A stretch of 62,354 nt of DNA from a bacterium (GCA_030619985.1 JAUXAI010000003.1:1-62354); one strand, 5' to 3'; numbered from the stretch's first letter, positions 47,933-56,708 are shown. The notes: generated by a model not told the origin, from the letters alone. Numbers and translations are program-made.

Positions 47933-49642
47933 TTACATCTCACGTAAAGACCTGATTTTAGGAATGAGGTCTTTTTTATCGATTTCGTGGACTTTGTTGT
48001 TCTTGCGGATTTTTATTTCGATTTTATTTCCTTTTATTGCCTTGTTGCCGATGGTGATTCTAAGGGGGATACCCATTAAGTCAGCGTCCTTGAACTTCGC
48101 TCCAGCCCTCAAGTCTCTATCATCGAGAAGGATTTCTATCCCCTCTTTCTCTAAAGAATTATAGACCTTTTCTGCTATTTTGATTTGTCTCTTATCCTGG
48201 TTATTTACGATTAAAACTAAAACCTGATAAGGGGCAATTGAAAGCGGCCAGATGATTCCATTTTCATCATGATTCTGTTCTATGCTAGCAGCCATTATCC
48301 TATCCAGACCGATGCCGTAGCAGCCCATGATCATGGGTTTCTCTTTTCCTTTCTCATCCAAGAAGGTAGCCTTCAAAACCTGGGAATATTTGGTTCCCAG
48401 TTTGAAGACATGGCCCACCTCAATCCCTCGGGAGAAGGTAAGTTTTGTCTTACACTTAGGGCAGAGATCTTCGGGAATGACACTCCTTATATCCAAGATC
48501 CTATCTACCTTGAAGTCCCGGTCGATATTGATATTGATCAAGTGGTAATCCTTCTCATTGGCCCCACTAATCATATTCTTCATACTGGCTACATCAGAAT
48601 CAGCAATAATCTTAATCTTCAGTCCCACCGGGCCACTAAATCCTAAAGAAGCACTGGTTACTTTCTCAATGGTCTTTTCATCTGCTAAGAGAATTTCCTT
48701 CGCTTTCAGTAACTTCTCCAATCTTCTCTCGTTTACCCCATGGTCTCCTCTAATTAGAATGGCAATTGGCTTTCCATCTACCTTATAGATCAGGGTCTTC
48801 ACCAGATCCTTCGGCTTGCACTTCAAGAATCCAGTCACCTCTTCTACGCTCTTCATCCCCGGTGTCTTCACCTTCTTTAATGGTTTTTCTTTTACCGATG
48901 ACTGGTGACCGGTGACCGGTGACCGGTGATATTCTGCCCGATTAACATTCGCCGCATAGCCACACTTCTTGCAGTAGACTATTTGGTCCTCTCCTGTCTT
49001 GGCTAAGACCATGAACTCATGGGAGACATCCCCACCGATAGGGCCAGTATCTGCTTCCACCGCCTTATACTTCAGTCCGCACCTATCGAAGATATTTTGA
49101 TATGTCTGATACATTTTCTTATAATTCTTCTCCAGGTCCTTTTCATTCCTATCGAAGGAATAGGCGTCCTTCATATGGAACTCCCGGGCCCTCATCATCC
49201 CGAAACGAGGCCTTATCTCATCCCGGAACTTGGTCTGGATCTGATAGAGAGTAAGAGGAAGCTGTCTATAGGATTTTACCTCCCTTCTTGCCAAATCAGT
49301 GATTACCTCTTCATGGGTCGGTCCCAAACCGAATAATCTATTATGCCTATCCTTTATTCTCATAAGTTCCGGACCATAGACCTCCCATCTTCCGCTCTCT
49401 TCCCATAATTCCTGAGGGCTCAATGTGGGAAGGAGGACCTCTTGGGCTCCCGTCTTATTCATCTCTTCCCGTATGATATTTTCTATCTTTCTTATCACTC
49501 TATAGCCCAGAGGGAGATAGGTATATATTCCAGAGGCCAATTTTCTCATCAGCCCTGCCCGGATCATAAGTTTATGGCTTACAATCTTCGCCTCTTTCGG
49601 TGCTTCCTTCAATGTAGGAAACAACCCTTTTGACATTCTCAT
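47933..49642 (-). CDS. proS: Prolyl-tRNA synthetase (long, editing-domain type)
   Basis: EAPKEAKIVSHKLMIRAGLMRKLASGIYTYLPLGYRVIRKIENIIREEMN...FRDEIRPRFGMMRAREFHMKDAYSFD. Confidence 0.96.
   Translation of the reverse strand: MRMSKGLFPTLKEAPKEAKIVSHKLMIRAGLMRKLASGIYTYLPLGYRVIRKIENIIREEMNKTGAQEVLLPTLSPQELWEESGRWEVYGPELMRIKDRHNRLFGLGPTHEEVITDLARREVKSYRQLPLTLYQIQTKFRDEIRPRFGMMRAREFHMKDAYSFDRNEKDLEKNYKKMYQTYQNIFDRCGLKYKAVEADTGPIGGDVSHEFMVLAKTGEDQIVYCKKCGYAANVNRAEYHRSPVTGHQSSVKEKPLKKVKTPGMKSVEEVTGFLKCKPKDLVKTLIYKVDGKPIAILIRGDHGVNERRLEKLLKAKEILLADEKTIEKVTSASLGFSGPVGLKIKIIADSDVASMKNMISGANEKDYHLININIDRDFKVDRILDIRSVIPEDLCPKCKTKLTFSRGIEVGHVFKLGTKYSQVLKATFLDEKGKEKPMIMGCYGIGLDRIMAASIEQNHDENGIIWPLSIAPYQVLVLIVNNQDKRQIKIAEKVYNSLEKEGIEILLDDRDLRAGAKFKDADLMGIPLRITIGNKAIKGNKIEIKIRKNNKVHEIDKKDLIPKIRSLREM
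48897..48930. repeat. In-CDS heptanucleotide tandem repeat GGTGACC x ~4
   Basis: gatgactggtgaccggtgaccggtgaccggtgat within proS, encoding YHRSPVTGHQSSVKEK. Confidence 0.95.
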
Positions 49643-49686
49643 AATAATCTCCCAATAGTCTCTTTTTCGTTGATCAGTTGAGTCAG

Positions 49687-50064
49687 TTAAGCCCGTTTGG
49701 ACAGTTTGGCCCGTAGATAACGGGTGAGGCCATCTATCAACTTTCTTGTCTTCTCTGCCTGCTGATATACCTTCTCAAATTGTTCTTTGCTAATGTAATT
49801 CTGATCTAAGGCAATGTATAAACAAGATTGAACCTCTCCAGTCGATCTTCTAGCATAGTTTAAAAACCTTATGAATTCTCTATTCGACTGACTAGTGAAT
49901 CCTTCTGCGATATTATTCATTGTTGAAATGGCTGCTCCAGTAGTTTGGCCCTGAAGTCGATAATCCTTAGAAAATAGTTTCTGCTTAACTAGATCGTAAA
50001 CCATCTTTGTTAAAATCCTTGCTTCCTGCCAACACTGTAGATCTTCAAATCTCTTAATCTTCAT
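49687..50064 (-). CDS. Four-helix-bundle protein (23S rRNA intervening-sequence protein family)
   Basis: FEDLQCWQEARILTKMVYDLVKQKLFSKDYRLQGQTTGAAISTMNNIAEGFTSQSNREFIRFLNYARRSTGEVQSCLYIALDQNYI. Confidence 0.9.
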   Translation of the reverse strand: MKIKRFEDLQCWQEARILTKMVYDLVKQKLFSKDYRLQGQTTGAAISTMNNIAEGFTSQSNREFIRFLNYARRSTGEVQSCLYIALDQNYISKEQFEKVYQQAEKTRKLIDGLTRYLRAKLSKRA

Positions 50065-50101
50065 CCCATCACTTTCTTAACTAGCTAAACTGACAAACTG
50101 A

Positions 50102-51166
50102 CTAAACTGACAAAACGTTTTTTATTTCTTTCAAGAGTGTAGAGACTAAATCTTTCTCTTTTACCTTCTTTATTACTCTGCCTTTTCTGAAGATTACCCC
50201 TATCTTCTCTCCTCCCGCAATGCCGATGTCTGCTTCCCTTGCCTCTCCTGGGCCATTCACCACACAACCCATTATGGCCACTTTTAAGGATATTGAACAT
50301 TGAACATTGAACATTGAATAATTTAATCTTCTTTCTACTTCTTTTGCTATTTTAATCAAGTCTATCTCGCAGCGGCCACAGGTGGGACAGGCGATGATCT
50401 CAATCCCTTTCCGTAATCCTAAAGCTCTCAATATCTCATGGCCCACCCTTACCTCTTCCTGGGGTGGACCAGTGAGAGAGACCCTGATAGTATCCCCTAT
50501 TCCTTCAAGCAGTAGGCTTCCGATTCCCAGGGCAGACTTAATTATTCCCGAGGGAGGAAGGCCAGTAGCCGTTATCCCCAGATGAAGGGGGTAGTTACAT
50601 CTCTTAGCCATCAAGCGATAGGCCTCTATGGTAGTTAAAACATCGCTTGCTTTTAGAGAGACAATGATCTCGTAGAATTTCTCTTTTTCAAATATCTTTA
50701 TAGAGTCTTGGGCACTTCTTACCATGGCTTGGGCTAAAGGACCTTTATATCTCTTTCTATCGAGGGAACCGGAGTTTACCCCGATCCTTATGGGAATTCC
50801 CTTCTCTTTTGCTTTCCTTATAATCTGAATAATCTTCTCTTTGTCTCTGATATTCCCGGGGTTTATCCTTATGCCATCTGCTCCATTTTCCAGGGCTTCC
50901 AGGGCCAACCGATAATCGAAGTGAATATCGGCAATTAAGGGAATCTTAATTTTCTTCTTTATCTTAGAGATTACCCTCGCTGCCTCCCGATCTGGAATGG
51001 CAACCCTTATGATCTCACACCCCTCTTTTTCTAACTCTTTAATCTGTTTAACTGTTGCTTTTATATCTCTGGTGTCTGTCTTGGTCATGGACTGAACAGA
51101 GACTGGTGCTCCACCACCAACAGCTACTTTGCCTATCTTGACTCTTCTACTTCGCCTTCTCTTCAT
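50102..51166 (-). CDS. ispG: (E)-4-hydroxy-3-methylbut-2-enyl-diphosphate synthase
   Basis: KIGKVAVGGGAPVSVQSMTKTDTRDIKATVKQIKELEKEGCEIIRVAIPDREAARVI...VAIMGCVVNGPGEAREADIGIAGG. Confidence 0.96.
   Translation of the reverse strand: MKRRRSRRVKIGKVAVGGGAPVSVQSMTKTDTRDIKATVKQIKELEKEGCEIIRVAIPDREAARVISKIKKKIKIPLIADIHFDYRLALEALENGADGIRINPGNIRDKEKIIQIIRKAKEKGIPIRIGVNSGSLDRKRYKGPLAQAMVRSAQDSIKIFEKEKFYEIIVSLKASDVLTTIEAYRLMAKRCNYPLHLGITATGLPPSGIIKSALGIGSLLLEGIGDTIRVSLTGPPQEEVRVGHEILRALGLRKGIEIIACPTCGRCEIDLIKIAKEVERRLNYSMFNVQCSISLKVAIMGCVVNGPGEAREADIGIAGGEKIGVIFRKGRVIKKVKEKDLVSTLLKEIKNVLSV
50292..50319. repeat. In-CDS heptanucleotide tandem repeat ATTGAAC x4
   Basis: attgaacattgaacattgaacattgaat within ispG, encoding LNYSMFNVQCSISLKV. 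Confidence 0.95.
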
Positions 51167-52265
51167 GAGGAAGAACTCTCTCTATAATAGACTTTTCTTT
51201 TTCTATTTTCTTTAACTGAACCCATCTGTTGATATCGTTAGAGAAAACAAGGGCTGCCAGCATAGCGACAATGAATATTCCTATTTTCTGAGCAATCTCT
51301 CTTCCCCTGTCATTTAAGGGGGAACCCTTGATCTTCTCAATGCCTAAAAGGAGGACATGACCGCCATCCAGAAGGGGAATGGGAAGAAGGTTGATTATTC
51401 CCACATTAATATTTAAGAAGGCGAAGAAGAGAAGGAAGGATGATGGGCCCAGGCGGGCAGCCTCTCCTGCCATATGGGGAATCCATAGGGGGCCGGCTAG
51501 ATTTCTAACCGATATCTTAAGAGTGATAAGTTTCCAGAAGGTGATGAGGATTAAAAGAGTTACATTGATTGTCTGTCTTACCCCTCTTTCTATTGCCTGA
51601 AAAATATTGTATTTTTTAACTCCTATCTCTTTTTCTGGGAAGGGTGTTATGGCTATTCCAATCTCTCCTTTACCTGTCTTGGGATTGAGCCTGGGTATAA
51701 CTTCTTTAGTTATTTCTTTCCCTTCATGAATAATGGATAATATTATCTTTTCTCCTGGATGCTCAGTAATGAGAGTGCGTAATTCGGAGAAATCTTTTTT
51801 TACCACTCCATTTATCTTGAAAATTCTATCGCCTGGTTGTAGCCCTATTTCCTGGGCAGGGGATGCCTTTAAGACTTCCTGGATGTTCAAAGACACAAGA
51901 TAATCAGGAACGCCTGAAAGGAATATCGCAGTAAACACTAGAAAGGCTAAAAGCCAATGCATCAGAGGACCAGATACTAAGACAGATAGTCTCTGAAGAA
52001 TAGATTTGGAGTTGAACTCCCAGGGAGCACCAGTTATCTCACTAGGATCCATGCCCGCTAATTTAACATATCCTCCTATTAATGGGAACCAGGGAATAAT
52101 ATACTCCGTTTCTCCCTTTTTAAAACCAAAGAGCTTGCGGCCATAGCCCAGGGCAAAGGTTTTTACTCGAATACCGGCCTTCTTGGCCAGAAGAAAATGG
52201 CCCAATTCATGGAAGAATATGGTGGGGCCGAGAAGAATAAGGGTGGCAATAATGGTGGTCAACAT
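51147..52265 (-). CDS. rseP: RIP metalloprotease RseP (site-2 protease)
   Basis: LGPTIFFHELGHFLLAKKAGIRVKTFALGYG; PDZ domain; INLLPIPLLDGGHVLLLGIEKIKG. Confidence 0.95.
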   Translation of the reverse strand: MLTTIIATLILLGPTIFFHELGHFLLAKKAGIRVKTFALGYGRKLFGFKKGETEYIIPWFPLIGGYVKLAGMDPSEITGAPWEFNSKSILQRLSVLVSGPLMHWLLAFLVFTAIFLSGVPDYLVSLNIQEVLKASPAQEIGLQPGDRIFKINGVVKKDFSELRTLITEHPGEKIILSIIHEGKEITKEVIPRLNPKTGKGEIGIAITPFPEKEIGVKKYNIFQAIERGVRQTINVTLLILITFWKLITLKISVRNLAGPLWIPHMAGEAARLGPSSFLLFFAFLNINVGIINLLPIPLLDGGHVLLLGIEKIKGSPLNDRGREIAQKIGIFIVAMLAALVFSNDINRWVQLKKIEKEKSIIERVLPHEEKAK

Positions 52266-53401
52266 CTTAAGGCTTCCTCCCTTGCCCAGGCATCTGCCTT
52301 CAAAATTTCACTCAGGGTGGGGTTCTTGATTGGCTTATGCCCATTCAATACCTTCTTAATCATTCTCGGAATTTCCATGAACCCAATCTTTTTCTTCAGG
52401 AATAGGGAGACTGCTATCTCATTGGTAGCATTCAGAACCGCTGGTGCCGTTCCCCCAATTCTGGCTGCTTCATAGGCTAACTTTAGACAAGGAAACTTTC
52501 TGGTATCTGGCTTCTGGAAGGTGAGTCTTCTAATTTTAGTAAGATCCAGTTTCTCTAGGGGGGTGGGAAGCCTCTCTGGATAGGTCAAAGCGTACTGAAT
52601 GGGAAGGCGCATATCAGGGGTTCCCAGGTGGGCAAGCATCGCTCCATCGACAAACTCCACCAAGGAATGGACGATTGCCTCTCGATGGATAACTACCTCT
52701 ATCCTATCGATATCGATTCCGAACAGATGATGGGCCTCAATCACCTCCAAACCCTTATTCATCAATGTAGCCGAGTCAATAGTAATCTTCTTTCCCATCT
52801 CCCAGGCAGGATGCTTGAGGGCCTCTTGGGGAGTAACTAATTTTAATCTCTTCAAACTAAAATTAAGGAATGGGCCGCCAGAGGCGGTGAGGATGATGCG
52901 CGAGACATCCTCTTTTCTCTCCCCCTTCAAGCACTGGAAGATGGCGGAGTGTTCACTGTCCACGGGAAGAATTCCCACTCCCCTCTTATGGATCTCTTGC
53001 ATCACGATCTCCCCAGCCATGACCAGGGCCTCCTTATTAGCCAAGGCAAGTGTCTTTTTGGCTTTAATAGCTTCCAAGGTAGGGATGAGGCCACTAGCGC
53101 CAACAATGGCCGAGACGACCAGATCTGCTTCCTTTAATCGGGCGACTTCGATTACTCCCTCCTGGCCGCTCAGTATCCTTATACTTTTAAAGCGCCCGTA
53201 AAGTTCTTGGGCGCTTTTTTTATCTGCTAAGGCCACTATCTTAGGATGAAACTTCTTTATCTGCTTCTCTAAGAGATTGATATTCTTCCTTGCTGTCAGG
53301 CCAATGATTTGAAACCTATCCCCTAAACTCTCAACGACCCTTAGGGTATTTATTCCCACTGAGCCGGTGGAGCCCAGCACAACAATTTTTCTCTTAACCA
53401 T
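52259..53401 (-). CDS. dxr: 1-deoxy-D-xylulose-5-phosphate reductoisomerase
   Basis: VVLGSTGSVGINTLRVVE...LALANKEALVMAGEIVM...PVDSEHSAIFQCLKGE...DSATLMNKGLEVIEAHHLFGI. Confidence 0.97.
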   Translation of the reverse strand: MVKRKIVVLGSTGSVGINTLRVVESLGDRFQIIGLTARKNINLLEKQIKKFHPKIVALADKKSAQELYGRFKSIRILSGQEGVIEVARLKEADLVVSAIVGASGLIPTLEAIKAKKTLALANKEALVMAGEIVMQEIHKRGVGILPVDSEHSAIFQCLKGERKEDVSRIILTASGGPFLNFSLKRLKLVTPQEALKHPAWEMGKKITIDSATLMNKGLEVIEAHHLFGIDIDRIEVVIHREAIVHSLVEFVDGAMLAHLGTPDMRLPIQYALTYPERLPTPLEKLDLTKIRRLTFQKPDTRKFPCLKLAYEAARIGGTAPAVLNATNEIAVSLFLKKKIGFMEIPRMIKKVLNGHKPIKNPTLSEILKADAWAREEALRC

Positions 53402-53656
53402 TCGTGACCATTCCCCGTAAAGTCGCGGAGTTTATCCCGCGAAAAGCGGGGCTCCTACGGGGCAGGCGCGTCTTTTCTTTTTGCGTCTTTTCAGTTAAAT
53501 TTAGCGTTTTTGCGGTTGCATTATTCGTGTCTATTCGTGTCTTAATTGCTTCCATTTTTGCTTTACAGTTCGCGTTAACCCCGTTAGAAGTAAGACGCCT
53601 AAGGCGTCTGCCTCCGATAAACATCGGAGGATTTCTAACGGGGTGAATTCGTGTCT
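53402..53656. repeat. Composite repeat island: TTCGTG words with two palindromic elements (53413-53462 and 53579-53643)
   Basis: CCCCGTA...CCCGCgaaaaGCGGG...TACGGGG; and CCCCGTTAGAA...[AGACGCCtaaGGCGTCT][CCTCCGATaaacATCGGAGG]...TTCTAACGGGG. Confidence 0.92.
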
Positions 53657-54511
53657 TCAAAAGAACCTCAGTCTTCCCACCACATGAATTATGTAATAAT
53701 ACATTACGGGAGAGGTAAATAAGAGGCTATCCATAACATCCAGGAGGCCACCATGACCGGGAATGATTCCACCGGCATCCTTAATCTCCGCTCCCCGCTT
53801 CAATAAGGATTCGCAGAGGTCACCGAACTGACCGACAACCCCCAAGATTAACCCCAGAATGAAGTAATGAACCAGAGAGAGGCCAGGGCTTGAGAGCCAC
53901 CTCCCCAGAAAGGGGCTCTTCTCAAGAAGGAGATAGGCCAAGAGGCCACTCGCTATGCTGAAGAGAAGACCACCTATCGCTCCCTCTATGCTCTTATTGG
54001 GGCTCACCCGAGGAATGAGCTTATGCTTCCCTAAGGTAGTGCCAAAGGTATAGGCTCCAATATCACCGAGCCAGGTAATCCAGAATAAAAGCAGAATATA
54101 TTCCCCACCAAAGACGGCCCTTCTGAGGAGTAACTGATGGGAGAGGAGCCAGCCCACATAGATTAGGCCCAGGATGGTATAGGAGAGGTTGGTAATAGTC
54201 TCTAAGGGCCTCTTCCCGAATAACTGCATGGCCAGAAGCAAGAGAATAGAGGCAGTTAAGAGTATACTAAGGTAGTAGACATTCCCCCAATAGGCACAGA
54301 GGGCTAGAAGAACGCTGCAGACCATACCCGTAATGCGCAGGATCCTCAATCCCTTGACCTTAGGCATATTGTAGAGCTCGAAGAGGCACAGGAGGATTCC
54401 AGCGCTGATTAGAATTAGAAAGGGCCAGGAGCCGTACCAGATGAGCCAGGCCAGGATGGGTGCAGCAACTAAGGTGCTTAAGATTCTTGTCCTTAACATA
54501 TCATTCCTCAA
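53657..54511 (-). CDS. cdsA: Phosphatidate cytidylyltransferase
   Basis: LLFWITWLGDIGAYTFGTTLGKHKLIPRVSPNKSIEGAIGGLLFS...GQFGDLCESLLKRGAEIKDAGGIIPGHGGLLDVMDSLLF. Confidence 0.95.
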   Translation of the reverse strand: MRNDMLRTRILSTLVAAPILAWLIWYGSWPFLILISAGILLCLFELYNMPKVKGLRILRITGMVCSVLLALCAYWGNVYYLSILLTASILLLLAMQLFGKRPLETITNLSYTILGLIYVGWLLSHQLLLRRAVFGGEYILLLFWITWLGDIGAYTFGTTLGKHKLIPRVSPNKSIEGAIGGLLFSIASGLLAYLLLEKSPFLGRWLSSPGLSLVHYFILGLILGVVGQFGDLCESLLKRGAEIKDAGGIIPGHGGLLDVMDSLLFTSPVMYYYIIHVVGRLRFF

Positions 54512-55229
54512 TCCTTCCGAACCTTCTCTCCCTCTTCTGGTAGTCCAGAATGGCCTGGAGAAGATCCTCTCTTTTGAAGTCTGGCCAGAGAATAGGAGTT
54601 ACATAAATTTCAGTATAGGCCAGTTGCCAGAGGAGGAAGTTGGAGATCCTCATCTCTCCGCTAGTTCTGATTAAGAGATCGGGGTCCGGCTGGCCAGAGG
54701 TGTAGAGATATTTAGAAAAAGTTTCCTCATCTATTTTCTTTGGCCGATTGGCAATTATTTTCTTTACTGCATCCACAATATCGCTTCTTCCTCCATAATT
54801 GAGGGCCAGGTTGAGGATGATTCCTTTGTTATTTCTGGTGATTCTTTCCACCCGAGATAGCTCTCTCTGTAAAGAAGAAGGGAGCCTCTCCAATCTGCCG
54901 ATGGGATGTAAGTAGGTGTCATTCTTCATTAATTCCCCTACCTCATCTTTAAGGTATCTCTCCAGTGTTTTGAAGAGACCCCTGATCTCTCTCTTTGGCC
55001 GGTTCCAGTTCTCGGTAGAGAAGGCGAAGAGGGTTAAGATTTTTATTCCATAATCCTTAGCCGCCGGAACAATTTTCCTTAACCTCGCTATTCCTCTACG
55101 ATGGCCGGCCATCCGAGGAAGACCCCTCCTCTTCGCCCAGCGGCCATTGCCATCCATGATGATGGCCACATGCTCCAGTATCCTGCTCTTATCTAACTTT
55201 GATAGTAATTCTTTCTCTCTTCTGGTCAT
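54501..55229 (-). CDS. uppS: Isoprenyl transferase (undecaprenyl diphosphate synthase)
   Basis: HVAIIMDGNGRWAKRRGLPRMAGHRRGIARLRKIV...TLFAFSTENWNRPKREIRGLF...DLLIRTSGEMRISNFLLWQLAYTEIYV. Confidence 0.96.
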   Translation of the reverse strand: MTRREKELLSKLDKSRILEHVAIIMDGNGRWAKRRGLPRMAGHRRGIARLRKIVPAAKDYGIKILTLFAFSTENWNRPKREIRGLFKTLERYLKDEVGELMKNDTYLHPIGRLERLPSSLQRELSRVERITRNNKGIILNLALNYGGRSDIVDAVKKIIANRPKKIDEETFSKYLYTSGQPDPDLLIRTSGEMRISNFLLWQLAYTEIYVTPILWPDFKREDLLQAILDYQKRERRFGRIEE

Positions 55230-55244
55230 CGGACTCCGTTCTTA

Positions 55245-55415
55245 TTATTCTTCTATAATGGCCTCTACTGGGCAGGCCTCCTTACAGGCCCCACACTGGG
55301 TACAGGTCTCTTGGTCGATAGTATACTTTTCATCCACTTCCTTAATGGCTTCTACCGGGCACTCATCGACACATGTCCCACAGCCCACACAGTCCTCAGT
55401 GATTTTAAAAGCCAT
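55245..55415 (-). CDS. 2x[4Fe-4S] ferredoxin, 56 aa (below the ORF-track cutoff)
   Basis: MAFKITEDCVGCGTCVDECPVEAIKEVDEKYTIDQETCTQCGACKEACPVEAIIEE*; two CxxCxxCxxxCP motifs. Confidence 0.93.
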   Translation of the reverse strand: MAFKITEDCVGCGTCVDECPVEAIKEVDEKYTIDQETCTQCGACKEACPVEAIIEE

Positions 55416-55427
55416 CTTCTCCACCTC

Positions 55428-55560
55428 CTAAACGCGAATCAACGCGAACCGTAATGCAAATAAACCTAAATGATACACGCGAATCAACGCGAATCAATTC
55501 GCGAATATTCGCGTCTTAATTATTATAACTATTTAGGTATTCGCGACTATTCGCGTCCTC
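55428..55560. repeat. CGCGAATCAACGCGAA / TTCGCG iterated array
   Basis: aaacgcgaatcaacgcgaacc...acgcgaatcaacgcgaatcaattcgcgaatattcgcgtc...tattcgcgactattcgcgtc. Confidence 0.92.
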
Positions 55561-56116
55561 AGAGTTCGAGGATCTCCTTCTCCTTCTCTTTCAGAACCTG
55601 ATCGATCTTTTTAATATACTTATCAGTAAGTTCCTGAATTTTTTTCAATCCCTTATGATAGTCGTCCTCTGGAATCTCTTTTTTCTTCTCTTTGTTCTTT
55701 AATTCCTCATTCGCTCCCCTCCTTATTTCCCTAATGGATACTCTCCCCTCTTCTGCTCTCTTCTTAACTATCTTGACCAGCTCTTCTCTCCTCTCCTGAG
55801 TAAGGGGTGGGAGGGCAATGCGAATTATTCCCTCTGAAACCTGGGGGGTGAGGCCGAGATCTGAGGCCAGGATGGCCTTATTAACTACGGGGATAATTGA
55901 TTTATCCCAGGGCTGGATAACGATGAGGGTGGGCTGGGGAGTAGAGATAGTGGCCAGATGATTCAGGGGGGTAAGGGTTCCATAATAGTCCACTTTGACT
56001 CCTTCCAGGATACTGGTTGAGGCCCGGCCGGTGCGCATGGTCGCCAAATCCCCTTTAAAGGCCTCAATCGATTTCTTCATTCTCTCTTCCGCTTGACGAT
56101 AGATCTCCTCCATCAT
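55559..56116 (-). CDS. frr: Ribosome recycling factor
   Basis: AEERMKKSIEAFKGDLATMRTGRASTSILEGVKVDYYGTLTPLNHLATISTPQPTLIVIQPWDKSIIPVVNKAI. Confidence 0.96.
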   Translation of the reverse strand: MMEEIYRQAEERMKKSIEAFKGDLATMRTGRASTSILEGVKVDYYGTLTPLNHLATISTPQPTLIVIQPWDKSIIPVVNKAILASDLGLTPQVSEGIIRIALPPLTQERREELVKIVKKRAEEGRVSIREIRRGANEELKNKEKKKEIPEDDYHKGLKKIQELTDKYIKKIDQVLKEKEKEILEL

Positions 56117-56117
56117 G

Positions 56118-56708
56118 TCACTCCTCCCCCAGCTTATACCTTACAAATCTTCTTACTACAATATTCTCTTTGAACTTGGCCATGACGGAATCCAGATATT
56201 CCCTAATCGTTATCTTCTCATCCTTTATGAAGGGCTGTTCTAAGAGGCAGACCTCTTTGTAAAACTTCTCCATCTTTCCCTTAACAATTTTATCAACTAC
56301 TTTTTTTGGCTTCCCCTTTGCCCCTCCCCTATAGATCTCTTCCTCCTTTCTGACTACCTCTTCTGGCACTTCTTCTCGAATAATGTAAGCAGGATTCAGG
56401 GCAGCGATCTGCATGGCGATATCCTTGGCCAGATCTTTGAACTCCTCCGTCCGGGCCACGAAATCTGTCTGAGAGTTTATCTCTAATAAGACCCCGATCT
56501 TGCCTCCAGCATGGATGTAGGAGTAGATGAGGCCCTCCTTCGTTTCCTTACCCGCCAATCCTTTGGCGTGAGCCAGACCCTTCTTGCGCAATAGCTCCTT
56601 CGCCTTTTTTAAATCTCCCTCTGTCTCCTGTAAGGCCGCCTTACAATCCATGATGGGAGCCAGGGTGGCCTCTCTTAGCTTCTTGACTTGGGCAGCATTA
56701 ATCTTCAC
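56118..56708 (-). CDS. tsf: Elongation factor Ts (GTG start)
   Basis: KINAAQVKKLREATLAPIMDCKAALQETEGDLKKAKELLRKKGLAHA...LLEINSQTDFVARTEEFKDLAKDIAMQIAALNP. Confidence 0.94.
   Translation of the reverse strand: MKINAAQVKKLREATLAPIMDCKAALQETEGDLKKAKELLRKKGLAHAKGLAGKETKEGLIYSYIHAGGKIGVLLEINSQTDFVARTEEFKDLAKDIAMQIAALNPAYIIREEVPEEVVRKEEEIYRGGAKGKPKKVVDKIVKGKMEKFYKEVCLLEQPFIKDEKITIREYLDSVMAKFKENIVVRRFVRYKLGEE

Noticed and set aside
50085-50300. 71-aa minus-strand ORF
   Set aside because: Out-of-frame within ispG; no independent support.
53394-53660. 88-aa minus-strand ORF (HPVRNPPMFIGGRRLRRLTSNGVN...)
   Set aside because: Entirely composed of TTCGTG words and palindromic elements; a translated repeat, not a gene.
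55428-55560. CRISPR array
   Set aside because: Repeat units are short (~8-17 nt), imperfect and near-contiguous, with no uniform unique spacers and no cas genes nearby.
56641-56680. EF-Ts N-terminal motif TLAPIMDCK versus the common TGAxMMDCK
   Set aside because: Variant but plausible natural drift; not enough to claim altered function.
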